DNA from: Xenophilus aerolatus
GTDB taxonomy: Bacteria; Pseudomonadota; Gammaproteobacteria; Burkholderiales; Burkholderiaceae_C
Direction: 5' to 3'
NCBI GenBank assembly: GCA_030418545.1
Contig: QAIB01000001.1
Coordinates: 868,001-932,000 of the forward strand
Length of the DNA stretch: 64,000 nucleotides
This document shows positions 37,052 to 45,572 of the stretch, in pieces. A program made the position numbers and the translations under genes. The number at the start of each line of letters is the position of its first letter. Position 1 is the first letter of the stretch. The notes under the pieces were generated by a model. It saw only the letters and a list, made by a program, of their open reading frames with translations, searched no databases and was not told the DNA's origin.

Positions 37052-37754
37052 CCAGGCGGCGCAGGGCGTCCGCGTCGAGGATGCGCACATGCCGCTGGTT
37101 GACCTCGACCAGCCCGTCCTCGGCGAACTTCGACATCGTGCGGCTCACCGTCTCGAGCTTCAGGCCCAGGTAGCTGCCGATCTCCTCACGCGTCATGCGC
37201 AGCACCAGCTCCGACGCCGAGAAGCCGCGCGCATGCAGTCGCTGCAGCAGGTTCAGCAGGAAGGCCGCGAGACGTTCCTCGGCACGCATGCTGCTCAGGA
37301 GCAGCATCACGCCGTGCTCGCGCACGATCTCTCGGCTCATGATCTGATGCACGTGGCGCTGCAGGGCGGTCACCTCGCGCGACAGTTCCTCGATGCGCTC
37401 GAAGGGCATCACGCACACCTCGGCGTCTTCCAGTGCCACGGCGTCGCAGGTGTGGTGGTCGTTCACGATGCCGTCCAGGCCCATGATCTCGCCGGCCATC
37501 TGGAAGCCGGTGACCTGCTCGCGGCCGTCCTCGGCCGTGACCTGGGTCTTGAAGACGCCGGTGCGGATGGCATAGAGGGAGGTGAAGCGCTCGCCGCTGG
37601 CAAAGAGCGTCTCCTTGCGGCGGACCTTGCGGCGCGTGGCCACGATGTCGTCGATGCGTTGCAGTTCCTGCGGCTGCAGGCCGACCGGCATGCACAGCTC
37701 CCGCAGGTTGCAGTTGGAGCAGGCGACTTTGATCGTGTCGGCGTTGAGCGTCAT
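37029..37754 (-). CDS. fnr: FNR-type oxygen-sensing regulator
   Basis: CRP/FNR-family activator of 241 residues. N-terminal cluster cysteines Cys12, Cys15 and Cys21 (CSNCNLRELC) plus Cys103 (HHTCDAV) match the four ligands of the [4Fe-4S] cluster in E. coli FNR. The cyclic-nucleotide-like domain spans about 35-150, and the helix-turn-helix has REEIGSYLGLKLETVSRTMS, with the E-x2-S-R contact residues expected to read TTGAT. An FNR-type box lies upstream, so autoregulation is likely. It probably controls cco, hemN and the usp genes here. Confidence 0.96.
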   Translation of the reverse strand: MTLNADTIKVACSNCNLRELCMPVGLQPQELQRIDDIVATRRKVRRKETLFASGERFTSLYAIRTGVFKTQVTAEDGREQVTGFQMAGEIMGLDGIVNDHHTCDAVALEDAEVCVMPFERIEELSREVTALQRHVHQIMSREIVREHGVMLLLSSMRAEERLAAFLLNLLQRLHARGFSASELVLRMTREEIGSYLGLKLETVSRTMSKFAEDGLVEVNQRHVRILDADALRRLVNPTVCA

Positions 37755-37834
37755 GGCAGCGGGCAGGTTGGTGCGCCGTCCCGGGAGGGCGCGGTGAATG
37801 TCAATCGATTGTGCGCTCTCGATTGCGCGCGGGT

Positions 37835-37848
37835 TTGATCCAGGTCAA
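37835..37848. promoter_or_regulatory. FNR-type site between fnr and hemN
   Basis: TTGAT-CCAG-GTCAA, nine of ten consensus bases. It lies 81 bp before the fnr ATG and 71 bp before the hemN ATG, in range to act on both divergent promoters. Confidence 0.85.
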
Positions 37849-37919
37849 GCAAGACTAAGCCGCTTGCCGCCACAGTGCAAGGACGCGCCGTGCCACCCTC
37901 GGCCCGCGCTCCTGTTGCC

Positions 37920-39350
37920 ATGACCTTGCCCCTGTCCACGATCTCCGAGGCGGAACCGGCCGCCTGGCCAGGCGTCGTCTCGCCGTCGCTGCTGCGCCGC
38001 TTCGACGTGCCCGGGCCGCGCTACACCTCGTACCCCACGGCCGATCGCTTCGTCGACGCCTTCGGTGCCGACACCTACGCCCAGTCGCTGGAGCAGCGGC
38101 GCCAGGTCGGCCTGGCCGCGCGGCTGCCGCTGTCGCTGTACGTGCACATCCCCTTCTGCGAATCGCTGTGCTACTACTGCGCCTGCAACAAGATCGTGAC
38201 GCGGCGGCGCGAGAAGGGGCAGGACTACATGGCCTACCTGGCGCGCGAGGTCGAGCTGCAGGTGGCGCACCTGGGCCCGAACGCCTCGGTCAGCCAGCTG
38301 CACCTCGGCGGCGGCACGCCCACCTTCCTCGACGACGCGGCCCTCACCGCGCTGGTCGCCATGCTGCGGCGCTCCTTCAGCTTCACGGCCGACGGCGAGT
38401 GGTCGATCGAGGTCGACCCTCGCACGGTGGACGCGAAACGCCTGGCCCACCTCGCCACCCTGGGCTTCAACCGCATCAGCTTCGGCGTGCAGGATTTCGA
38501 TGCGCAGGTGCAGAAGGCGGTGCACCGCATCCAGCCGGCAGACGAGGTCTTTGCGCTGGTGGAATCCGCGCGGCAACTGGGCTTCCGCTCCATCAACACC
38601 GACCTGATCTACGGCCTGCCGCGGCAGGGCCCGGCCTCGTTCAGGCGCACGCTCGACCAGGTGGCCGAACTGCGACCGGACCGCATCGCCCTCTACGCCT
38701 ACGCCCACCTGCCCGAGCGCTTCAAGCCGCAGCGGCGCATCGACGCCGAGGAACTGCCGTCGGCGGATGCCAAGCTGGAGATGCTGTCGCAGGCCATCGA
38801 GCGCCTCACGCAGGCGGGCTACCGCTACATCGGCATGGACCATTTCGCGCTGCCCGACGATTCGCTGGCCATCGCGCGCCGGCAGGGCCGGCTGCATCGC
38901 AACTTCCAGGGCTACAGCACCCAGCCGGACTGCGACATCGTCGGCCTGGGCGTGTCGGCGATCGGCCGCGTGGGCGCCAGCTACAGCCAGAACGCCAAGA
39001 CGCTGGACGAGTACTACGACCTGATCGACCAGGGGCGGCTGCCGGTGGTGCGCGGGCTGGCGCTGACGCGCGACGACGTTCTGCGCCGCGCGGTCATCAT
39101 GGCGCTCATGTGCCAGGGCCGGGTAGATTTCGAGACCATCGACGCGGCGCACCTGATCGATTTCCGCCGCTACTTCGCCGCCGAACTGGCGGCACTCGAA
39201 TCGCTCCAGGCCGACGGGCTGGTCCGCCTGAGCGCACGCGAGATCGAAGTGACCGAGACCGGCTGGTTCTTCGTGCGCGCCGTCGCCATGGTGTTCGACC
39301 GCCACCTGCAGGCCGACCGGGCACGCACGCGCTTCTCGCGCATCATCTGA
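37920..39350 (+). CDS. hemN: Oxygen-independent coproporphyrinogen III oxidase
   Basis: Radical SAM enzyme of 476 residues that decarboxylates coproporphyrinogen III to protoporphyrinogen IX without oxygen. The cluster motif is in HIPFCESLCYYCACNK (CxxxCxxC plus the extra Cys typical of HemN), preceded by GPRYTSYPTADRF, the HemN N-terminal trip-wire region. GGGTPTFL and GFNRISFGVQDFD follow. It supplies haem for the cbb3 oxidase at low oxygen. ATG 37920 preferred over GTG 37875, which lies within the likely promoter of an FNR class II start. Confidence 0.96.
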   Translation: MTLPLSTISEAEPAAWPGVVSPSLLRRFDVPGPRYTSYPTADRFVDAFGADTYAQSLEQRRQVGLAARLPLSLYVHIPFCESLCYYCACNKIVTRRREKGQDYMAYLAREVELQVAHLGPNASVSQLHLGGGTPTFLDDAALTALVAMLRRSFSFTADGEWSIEVDPRTVDAKRLAHLATLGFNRISFGVQDFDAQVQKAVHRIQPADEVFALVESARQLGFRSINTDLIYGLPRQGPASFRRTLDQVAELRPDRIALYAYAHLPERFKPQRRIDAEELPSADAKLEMLSQAIERLTQAGYRYIGMDHFALPDDSLAIARRQGRLHRNFQGYSTQPDCDIVGLGVSAIGRVGASYSQNAKTLDEYYDLIDQGRLPVVRGLALTRDDVLRRAVIMALMCQGRVDFETIDAAHLIDFRRYFAAELAALESLQADGLVRLSAREIEVTETGWFFVRAVAMVFDRHLQADRARTRFSRII

Positions 39351-39362
39351 AGGGCCGCGCCG

Positions 39363-40055
39363 ATGACGCTGGCCCTGGCCATGACCTGCGGCCTGATGGG
39401 CCTGGCCGGCGGCGCGCACTGCCTGGGCATGTGCAGTGCGCCTTGCGCCGGCGTCGTGCACGCGGCCGGTGGCACGCGCCGGGCGCTGTGGCAGTTCCAT
39501 GCGGGTCGTGCGGCAGGCTACGCGGCGCTGGGCGCGCTCGCCGCGGTCAGCCTGCAGGGGCTGGGCTGGCTGGGCACGCAGGTGGCCGCGCTGCGGCCCT
39601 TCTGGACCCTGCTGCACGTGGCCGCGCTCGCGCTCGGGGGGGTGCTGCTGTGGCAGGCGCGGCAGCCGCTGTGGCTCGACGGCCTGGCGCGTGGCGCCTG
39701 GGCGCGCGTGCGCCGCGCGGGCGGCGCCCGTCGATGGCCCTGGTTGATCGGTGCGCTGTGGGCGCTGCTGCCGTGCAGCCTGCTGTACTCGGCGCTGGTG
39801 GTCGCGGCACTGGCGGGCGACGCCGTCGCCGGCGCGCTGTGCATGGCGGCCTTCGCGGCGGGCAGCGCGGTGTGGCTGCTCGGCGGCACCTGGCTGGGCC
39901 TGCGCACGTGGGTCGCGGCACGTGACGGCACGGCGGTCGGCAGCCGTGGGGAGATTGCGGTGCGGCTGTCGGGCCTGGCGCTCGTCGCCGCCTCCGCCTG
40001 GGCGCTGTGGCACGACGCGGGCGCCGCTTTCCTCGCATGGTGTGGCGTGCTTTGA
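39363..40055 (+). CDS. UreH-like/TauE-type membrane protein next to hemN
   Basis: Inner-membrane protein of 230 residues with about six hydrophobic segments and the conserved N-terminal motif GLAGGAHCLGMCSAPC, typical of the COG2836 group that often sits near cbb3 oxidase or copper genes. The cysteines and histidine at the membrane face suggest a metal-linked role, for example copper handling. It follows hemN by 12 bp and is probably in the same transcript. Substrate is not established. Confidence 0.85.
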   Translation: MTLALAMTCGLMGLAGGAHCLGMCSAPCAGVVHAAGGTRRALWQFHAGRAAGYAALGALAAVSLQGLGWLGTQVAALRPFWTLLHVAALALGGVLLWQARQPLWLDGLARGAWARVRRAGGARRWPWLIGALWALLPCSLLYSALVVAALAGDAVAGALCMAAFAAGSAVWLLGGTWLGLRTWVAARDGTAVGSRGEIAVRLSGLALVAASAWALWHDAGAAFLAWCGVL

Positions 40056-40064
40056 CGTCGACAT

Positions 40065-40120
40065 GCTATCGAAACGATAGCTGCTCATCCCGACGGGACG
40101 GGCGCCAGCGGCCGATTTGG
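40065..40120 (+). repeat. Interspersed repeat family C, intergenic copy
   Basis: Head palindrome GCTATCG-AAA-CGATAGC (40065-40081), 18-base spacer, GGGCGCCAGCGGCC (40100-40113), then GATTTGG (40114-40120). The same order and spacer occur at 47458-47500 and, reversed, at 20533-20568. It lies between the UreH-like gene and the PAP2 gene. Confidence 0.75.
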
Positions 40121-40192
40121 CGTTGAACTGTATCGGGGGCAGGGCGGTCGCGCTTTCATGGGCGCGACATGTGCACCGCCTAGCCTGCGCGC

Positions 40193-40792
40193 ATGCTCGA
40201 CTTGAACCGCTGGCTGTTCAGCTGCATCGCCGCCGGCCATCAGGTCGATGCGCCGCTCATCCCCGCCGCGCGCTGGATCGCCGAGCACGGCGCCGCCATC
40301 GGCATCCTGATGCTGCTGGCGCTGTGCTGCCTTCGGCCCACGCAGCGCGCAGGCGTGCTGGGGGTGGGGCTCGTGGCGGTGCTGTCGGCTGCCGTGGCCC
40401 ATGCGCTGGCCGATGCATTTGCCATGCCGCGGCCCTTCGTCACGGGCGACAGCGCGCCCTGGATCGCGCACGGTGGTCGCGGTGCCTTCCCGAGCGCGCA
40501 TGCCACCGTCATGTTCGCGGTCACCTTCAGCCTGTGGCCGTTGCGAGGGCTGCGCCCCGCCGCGCTGGCGATGGGCGCGCTGGCGCTCGCGACCGCCTGG
40601 GCGCGCGTCCATGGCGGGCTGCACTATCCGATGGACATCGCCGGCGGTGCGGCGCTGGCGGCCGTGCTGGTCTACGGCCTTCGGCTCATCGCCCTGTGGC
40701 TGCGGGCGCGCTGGGCCGCACCGCGCGGCCGTCGCGTTCGCCGGCAGCTCCTGCGGCGCTGGCGCGGCGCCGCGGCCGGCGGGGCGCCGTAG
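40193..40792 (+). CDS. PAP2-family phosphatase
   Basis: Membrane phosphatase of 199 residues with the three PAP2 motifs: the arginine motif near ADAFAMPRPFV, the central GAFPSAHATVMF with catalytic His, and RVHGGLHYPMDIAGGAALAA. About five helices. Similar small proteins act as undecaprenyl-diphosphate phosphatases (BcrC/YbjG type) that recycle the cell-wall lipid carrier, which is the likely role. The C-terminus is very basic. Confidence 0.9.
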   Translation: MLDLNRWLFSCIAAGHQVDAPLIPAARWIAEHGAAIGILMLLALCCLRPTQRAGVLGVGLVAVLSAAVAHALADAFAMPRPFVTGDSAPWIAHGGRGAFPSAHATVMFAVTFSLWPLRGLRPAALAMGALALATAWARVHGGLHYPMDIAGGAALAAVLVYGLRLIALWLRARWAAPRGRRVRRQLLRRWRGAAAGGAP

Positions 40793-40820
40793 CGAGGCGA
40801 GGCGCTTCGTTCACAGCGTC

Positions 40821-41636
40821 TCAGCCGCGCAGGCCCTTCCACAGCATGTACGCCGCCAGAAGGTAGAGCACGCTGGCGAACACGCGCTTGAGCTTGCCCA
40901 CAGGCAGCGCATGCGCGGCGCGTGCGCCCAGCGGCGCCAGGAGCACGCTGCACGCGGCGATCACCACCAGCGCCGGCAGCCAGATGTAGCCGAAGGCGCC
41001 GGGCGGCAGGCCCTGCAGCGAGAACCCGCCCGCGATGTAGCCCGCCACGTTGGCGACCGCGATCGGAAAGCCCAGCGCGGCGCTGGTCGCCACCGCGTTG
41101 TGGATGGCGACGTTGCAGCAGGTCATGAAGGGCACGCTGATGAAGCCGCCGCCCGCGCCGACCAGGCCCGAGACGAAACCGATCACGCCGCCTGCGCCGA
41201 GCTGGCCTGCGGTGCCCGGCATCTGCCGCGTGGGCTTTGGTTTCTTGTCCAGGAACATCTGCGTGGCCGAGAAGCTCACGAAGAGTGCGAAGAAGATCGC
41301 CAGCGCCGTGCCCTTGAGCAAGGAGAACACGCCCAGGCTGCCGATCAGGCTGCCGATGACGATGCCCGGCGCCAGCCGCTTCACGATGTCCCAGCGCACC
41401 GCGCCGCGCTTGTGGTGCGCACGCACGCTGGAGATGGAGGTGAAGATGATGGTCGCCATCGAGGTCGCGATGGCCATCTTCACGGCCAGGTCGGCCGGCA
41501 CGCCGCGGTTGCCCAGGATGATGGTGAGGAAGGGCACCATCAGCATGCCGCCGCCGATGCCCAGCAGCCCTGCGAGAAAGCCGGTGCCGACGCCCAGCAC
41601 GGCGAGTTCGAGGACGAGCAGGGGTTCGATCGGCAT
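40821..41636 (-). CDS. TauE/SafE-family permease
   Basis: Inner-membrane protein of 271 residues with about eight hydrophobic segments and the paired repeat motifs GLLGIGGGMLMVPFLTIIL and GLVGAGGGFISVPFMTCCNV that define the TauE/SafE family of sulfite, sulfoacetate or organosulfur exporters. No sulfur metabolism genes are nearby, so the anion is unknown. Convergent with the PAP2 gene, 28 bp between stops. Confidence 0.92.
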   Translation of the reverse strand: MPIEPLLVLELAVLGVGTGFLAGLLGIGGGMLMVPFLTIILGNRGVPADLAVKMAIATSMATIIFTSISSVRAHHKRGAVRWDIVKRLAPGIVIGSLIGSLGVFSLLKGTALAIFFALFVSFSATQMFLDKKPKPTRQMPGTAGQLGAGGVIGFVSGLVGAGGGFISVPFMTCCNVAIHNAVATSAALGFPIAVANVAGYIAGGFSLQGLPPGAFGYIWLPALVVIAACSVLLAPLGARAAHALPVGKLKRVFASVLYLLAAYMLWKGLRG

Positions 41637-41677
41637 GCGGCGGTGTCGGAGTTCTTATGCGGACGGCCCACAAGGAA

Positions 41678-41701
41678 ACGGCCCGCCAGAAGGCGGGCCG
41701 T
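41678..41701 (-). terminator. Terminator of 6S RNA
   Basis: Perfect 10-bp stem (41678-41687 with 41692-41701, arms ACGGCCCGCC/GGCGGGCCGT) with a 4-base loop, followed on the minus strand by TTTCCTTG. It lies 10 bases after the predicted 3' end of 6S RNA and before the TauE/SafE gene. Confidence 0.75.
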
Positions 41702-41711
41702 CGGAAGAGGT

Positions 41712-41885
41712 GTCTGCAGGTGCCACCGGACCGTCATCCTGAACGCAGGGTTCAGGTGGGCGAGGGCAGCAAGGCATTGGGATCATCTGACGCGAGATGT
41801 TCACGCTTGCCAAGCGATGTACCAAGCCCGGGCTCCGTAGAGCATTGGTTCAAGGAAATATAAAGCCCGGCATGCACCGCAGACG
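41712..41885 (-). ncRNA. ssrS: 6S RNA
   Basis: About 174 nucleotides immediately downstream of zapA on the same strand, the conserved place of ssrS in proteobacteria. The ends pair (GTCTGCGGTGC at the 5' end with GCACCTGCAGAC at the 3' end), and internal segments such as CCTTGAACCAATGC, GGCTTGGTACATCGCTTGGC and CCTGAACCCTGCGTTCAGG suit the known long-hairpin shape with a central bubble. A -10-like TAAAAT (41897-41892) precedes the predicted 5' end and a hairpin terminator follows. 6S RNA mimics an open promoter and binds the housekeeping RNA polymerase holoenzyme. Exact ends are estimates. Confidence 0.75.
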
Positions 41886-41963
41886 CCTTCGATTTTACGC
41901 GCTGCATCGGGCGCGTACAGGCTTGACAACGCAAAGCCGGTGTCGTCCGACAGGGCAAAAAAA

Positions 41964-42311
41964 TCAGAGCAGCAGGCCGTCGCCCGCCAGCGCCTGATCC
42001 AGGCGCTGCACGAGCTGCGCGGCACGCACCTCGTCGGCCGGGGCGTCGGTCATGGCATCGGATGCCGGCGCGGCCGGCTGGGCCGGTGCGGGCGCCGCGA
42101 CCGGCGCGGCGTCGCGTTGCACCAGGTCGAAGGCGAGGTTGAGCGACGCCAGCACCGCGATGCGGTCGCGCGCCTTGACCTTGCCCGCATCGCGGATCTT
42201 GCACATGGCCGCGTCGACGCGGTCCACCGCCTCGCGCAGCTGCGCCTCGCCGTCTTCGGGGCAGCCGAGCAGGTAGCTCTGGCCCATGATCTGCACTTCG
42301 ATTTGTTTCAC
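41964..42311 (-). CDS. zapA: Cell division protein ZapA
   Basis: FtsZ-ring associated protein of 115 residues: MKQIEVQIMGQSYLLGCPED and VDRVDAAMCKIRDAGKVKAR are the standard ZapA beta-hairpin and helix, followed by RIAVLASLNLAFDL and an Ala/Pro-rich linker before the last helix. It bundles FtsZ filaments. Coupled to the upstream zapB-like gene by an ATGA overlap, and followed by 6S RNA. Confidence 0.94.
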   Translation of the reverse strand: MKQIEVQIMGQSYLLGCPEDGEAQLREAVDRVDAAMCKIRDAGKVKARDRIAVLASLNLAFDLVQRDAAPVAAPAPAQPAAPASDAMTDAPADEVRAAQLVQRLDQALAGDGLLL

Positions 42312-42538
42312 GTCGCGTTGGAGGGGGAGTCGTTGGACGGTTCGGCGGGCAGCCGCTCCAGCATGGCATCGATGCGGGTGCGCGCGGCTGTCAGGCGTGC
42401 CTTGAGCGCGTCGCGCTCGCGGGCGAGCGCTTCGACCTGCTGCTGCAGCAACGCGTTGGTGCGCTGGGTTTCCTCGTAGCGCACGAGCAGACGTTCAACG
42501 CGCTCGGCGATCTGGTCGAAGTGGCTCGGTGCGGACAT
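42308..42538 (-). CDS. ZapB-like coiled-coil protein
   Basis: Protein of 76 residues that is nearly all coiled coil: FDQIAERVERLLVRYEETQR, then TNALLQQQVEALARERDALK and LKARLTAARTRIDAMLERLP. Short coiled-coil partners of this kind precede zapA in many beta- and gammaproteobacteria (TIGR02449 type). Overlap ATGA with zapA supports a joint role at the division ring. Too short and repetitive for a firm family name. Confidence 0.82.
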   Translation of the reverse strand: MSAPSHFDQIAERVERLLVRYEETQRTNALLQQQVEALARERDALKARLTAARTRIDAMLERLPAEPSNDSPSNAT

Positions 42539-42593
42539 GGCCGCGGATTGTAGGTTCCGCCGATACACCGGTCGTTTCAAATTAAACTCGCCG

Positions 42594-42827
42594 CCTGTTG
42601 GTGCTCGCGCCGCGGTTCGCGCGTCGCAGTTCAACGGGAAGCAGGAGCCGACGCACCCCCGGTGCCAAAGCCAGCCTGCGCTGCCCCCGCAACGGTCAAG
42701 CAGCCGGCGTCCACGCGAATCCGCAGGGGCGCCACACCTTCCAACCAGCCACTGGGCGCCGCCGACACACGGCGCCTGGGAAGGCGGCAGGTGCGCGCTG
42801 TCAGCCCGGATACCGGCCAACAAGGCG
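42594..42827 (+). ncRNA. Cobalamin (B12) riboswitch
   Basis: Leader RNA ahead of btuB. Conserved parts in order: P1-side TTGGTGCTCG, GGGAAGCAGGAG, GGTGCCAAAGCCAGCC, the core TGCCCCCGCAACGGT, CCACTGGGCGCC...GGCGCCTGGGAAGGCGGC, and the B12 box GTCAGCCCGGATACCGGCC (42800-42818). The order, spacing and B12 box are diagnostic. High cobalamin would be expected to lower btuB operon expression. A GC-rich hairpin region (about 42863-42900) before the btuB ATG is the likely expression platform. The 391-bp gap between zapB-like and btuB is mostly this element. Confidence 0.93.
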
Positions 42828-42929
42828 GTTGCCGCGTTCGATGCCTTGAGGCTCGTCGCAGCGGCCATGGCGCCCAGGCGCCGGCGGGGAAGCCGGCCAG
42901 GGCATTGCTGCTGGAATCCTTTTCGTCCC

Positions 42930-44822
42930 ATGACCCCCCGTGCCCCGTTCGCGCGCCCGTTGCCGCGTGCCTCCCTTCTGTCCGTCGCCCTCGCATCCGC
43001 GCTGCCGGTCCTTGCCATCGCACAGACGCCGCCCTCGCTGGGCGAAACCGTCGTCACTGCGACGCGCGTCGAGCAGCCGATCTCCGACCTCGTGGCCGAT
43101 GTGTCGGTGATCGACCGCGCCACCATCGAGCGCAGCGGTGCCTCGGGCGTGGCCGACCTGCTGGCGCGCCTGCCGGGCGTGGAAATCTCGCGCAACGGCA
43201 ACGTGGGCAACACCACCAGCCTCTTCATCCGCGGCGCCGAGACGCGCTTCACGGCGGTGTACCTCGACGGCGTGCGCATCGACTCGCAGTCCACCGGCGG
43301 CGCGCCCTGGGAGTCGATCCCGCTGGCGCAGATCGAACGCATCGAGGTGCTGCGCGGTCCGGCCGCGGCAGTGTACGGCTCCGACGCCATCGGCGGCGTC
43401 GTGCAGCTGTTCACGAAGAAGGGCGAGGGCAAGCCGACGCCCTTCGTGAGCTGGGGCGTGGGCAACCGCCGCACGCAGGACATCCAGACCGGCATCAGCG
43501 GCTCGGCCGGCGCCTTCGACTATTCGGTGGGCGCCTCGTACCAGCAGAGCGCCGGCTTCGACGTGCGCACGCCGAACGTGAGGCACAACACCGATGCCGA
43601 CTCCTACAAGAGCATCTCGGGCAATGTGCGCCTGGGCTGGCAGATCGGCGAGAAGCACCGCGTGGACCTCACGGCCCTCGAGAGCGAGATGGACTCGGGC
43701 TACGACGCCTTCCTGTCGCGCCCCTTCAACCCGCTGCGCGGCGTGGACGACCGCAACCAGTACCACCTGCGCACGGCCGGCCTGACCTGGACCGCGCAGT
43801 GGACGCCCGAGTACAAGACCAGGCTGTCGGTCACCGACTCCAACCAGCGCTACCAGACCAACGTCAAGGGCGAGCAGCCCGACTACATCACCCAGACCCG
43901 CCTGCGCGGCTACCTGTTCCAGAACGAATACCGCGTGGGTTCGCACCTGTTCACCGCGGCGCTCGAGCGGCGCGAAGACAAGCTCTTCAACCCGGCGCTC
44001 GACAGCTACAGCACCACGCTTTTCCGCAAGCGTTCGCAGGACGCCCTGGCGCTGGGCTACGGCTTCGTGCAGGGCCCGCATTCGCTGCAGCTCAACCTGC
44101 GGCATGACGACGACAGCGAGTTCGGCGGCAAGAACACCGGCAGCATCGCCTACGGCTACGAATTCGTGAAGAACTGGCGCGTGACGGCCTCGGCCGGCAC
44201 GGCCTTCCGTGCGCCGACGCTGTACCAGCGCTTCAGCGAATATGGCGACGCGAACCTTCGGCCCGAGACCAGCCGCAACGCCGAGGTCGGCCTGCGCTAC
44301 GGCGACGGCACCACCAGCGCCAGCCTGGTCGCGTACCGCAACCGCGTGCGCAACCTCATCACCTTCGACTACAGCAGCACGGCGTGCGAAAGCCTCTTCG
44401 GCTGCTATGCGAACGTCAACCGCGCCAGGTACGAGGGCGTGACGCTGGCCGCGAGCCACCGGCTCGGCGACGTCACCCTGCGCGGCTCGCTGGACTACCA
44501 GAACCCGCGCGACGTCGAGACGAACCACATGCTGCCGTTGCGCGCGCAGGTGCACGGCACCCTCGGCGCCGACTGGCGCGTGGGCGGCTGGACGCTGGGC
44601 GCCGAACTGCAGGCCTCCGGCCGGCGCTGGGCCGATGCGGCCAACACGCAGCGCCTGGGCGGCTACGGCATCGTGAACCTCAGCGCCAGCGGCGAGGTCG
44701 CGCGCGACCTCACGCTCGTGGCCCGTGTGGACAATGTCGCCGACAAGAACTACCAGCTCGTCAAGGACTACGCCACCGCCGGCCGCACCGTGTACGTCGG
44801 CCTCAAGTGGAGTCCTCGATAA
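42930..44822 (+). CDS. btuB: TonB-dependent vitamin B12 receptor
   Basis: Outer-membrane receptor of 630 residues for cobalamin or cobinamides. A signal peptide ends near ALASALPVLAIAQ, followed by the TonB-box/plug region SLGETVVTATRVEQPISDLV, LLARLPGVEISRNGNVGNTT, SLFIRGAETRFTAVYLDGVR and RIEVLRGPAAAVYGSDAIGG. A 22-strand barrel ends in the terminal aromatic-rich strand (RTVYVGLKWSPR). The riboswitch upstream and the cob genes downstream fix the ligand class. Confidence 0.95.
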   Translation: MTPRAPFARPLPRASLLSVALASALPVLAIAQTPPSLGETVVTATRVEQPISDLVADVSVIDRATIERSGASGVADLLARLPGVEISRNGNVGNTTSLFIRGAETRFTAVYLDGVRIDSQSTGGAPWESIPLAQIERIEVLRGPAAAVYGSDAIGGVVQLFTKKGEGKPTPFVSWGVGNRRTQDIQTGISGSAGAFDYSVGASYQQSAGFDVRTPNVRHNTDADSYKSISGNVRLGWQIGEKHRVDLTALESEMDSGYDAFLSRPFNPLRGVDDRNQYHLRTAGLTWTAQWTPEYKTRLSVTDSNQRYQTNVKGEQPDYITQTRLRGYLFQNEYRVGSHLFTAALERREDKLFNPALDSYSTTLFRKRSQDALALGYGFVQGPHSLQLNLRHDDDSEFGGKNTGSIAYGYEFVKNWRVTASAGTAFRAPTLYQRFSEYGDANLRPETSRNAEVGLRYGDGTTSASLVAYRNRVRNLITFDYSSTACESLFGCYANVNRARYEGVTLAASHRLGDVTLRGSLDYQNPRDVETNHMLPLRAQVHGTLGADWRVGGWTLGAELQASGRRWADAANTQRLGGYGIVNLSASGEVARDLTLVARVDNVADKNYQLVKDYATAGRTVYVGLKWSPR

Positions 44823-44873
44823 CCCCCTCGTTTCTTGCTCACTTCGTGTAGCCGAATCCTCCCCCAGGGGAGC

Positions 44874-44910
44874 AACACCAGCGGCCCGGCAAGGCCGGGT
44901 CCGCGGTGTT
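44874..44910. repeat. Interspersed repeat family B, copy 2
   Basis: Core stem AACACC...GGTGTT around AGCGGCCCGGCAAGGCCGGG matches the core of the element at 23058-23094 in layout and most bases (AGCGGCC-GGCAA-GCC). It lies between btuB and cobU (gap 44823-44969), with C-rich flanks on the left (CCTCCCCCAGGGG) that recall the other copy. It may form a processing or attenuation hairpin in the operon. Confidence 0.6.
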
Positions 44911-44969
44911 CCGCGCAGCAGAGGGCTGCGGAAGGTTGCACCGAAGTGTCGAAAAGTGAGTCTTGCACC

Positions 44970-45572
44970 ATGAACGCACCGGTCGCAGCGCCAGCCACCG
45001 ACATCGCCGCCAGCGAGTTCATCCTCGGCGGCCAGAAGAGCGGCAAGTCGCGCCGCGGCGAATCGCTGGCCGCGGCCTGGCTCGCGCGCTCGCCCGCGCA
45101 CAAGGCGGTGATGATTGCCACCGCGCAGGCCTGGGACGACGAGATGCACCAGCGCATCGCGCTGCACCAGTTCGAGCGCGCCGCGCGCGTGCCGGCGCTC
45201 GAGACCATCGAGGAACCCTGGCGCGTGCCCGAGGCCGTCATGGCCGCGAGCACGCCCCAGACGCTGGTGCTGGTGGACTGCCTCACGCTGTGGCTCACCA
45301 ACCTCATGATGCCGGCCGAGCTGGCGCCCGAGCGCGCATCGGCTCCCGAATGGCAGGACGGCGTGGCGCTGCTGCCCGAGGCGCTCGCGACGGCGCAGGG
45401 GCCGGTCGTGCTGGTGAGCAACGAGATCGGGCTGGGCGTGATTCCGCTGGGTGCCGAGACGCGCGCCTTCGTCGACGTGCTGGGGCGCCTGAACCAGCAG
45501 GTGGCTACGGCCTGCGAGCGCGTCACGCTGATGGCCGCGGGACTGCCTTTGCGGCTGAAGGGTGGCGCATGA
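44970..45572 (+). CDS. cobU: Adenosylcobinamide kinase / guanylyltransferase
   Basis: Bifunctional enzyme of 200 residues (CobP in the aerobic naming) that phosphorylates adenosylcobinamide and adds GMP. P-loop GGQKSGKS at 20-27, then HKAVMIATAQAWDDEMHQRI, VLVDCLTLWLTNLMM, and PVVLVSNEIGLGVIPLGAET, the diagnostic guanylyltransferase segment. The first 15 residues are an Ala/Pro tail not seen in all members. It overlaps btuF by four bases. Confidence 0.95.
   Translation: MNAPVAAPATDIAASEFILGGQKSGKSRRGESLAAAWLARSPAHKAVMIATAQAWDDEMHQRIALHQFERAARVPALETIEEPWRVPEAVMAASTPQTLVLVDCLTLWLTNLMMPAELAPERASAPEWQDGVALLPEALATAQGPVVLVSNEIGLGVIPLGAETRAFVDVLGRLNQQVATACERVTLMAAGLPLRLKGGA

Noticed and set aside
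42537-42929. Upstream extension of the btuB frame
   Set aside because: It runs through the B12 riboswitch; the signal peptide begins at 42930.
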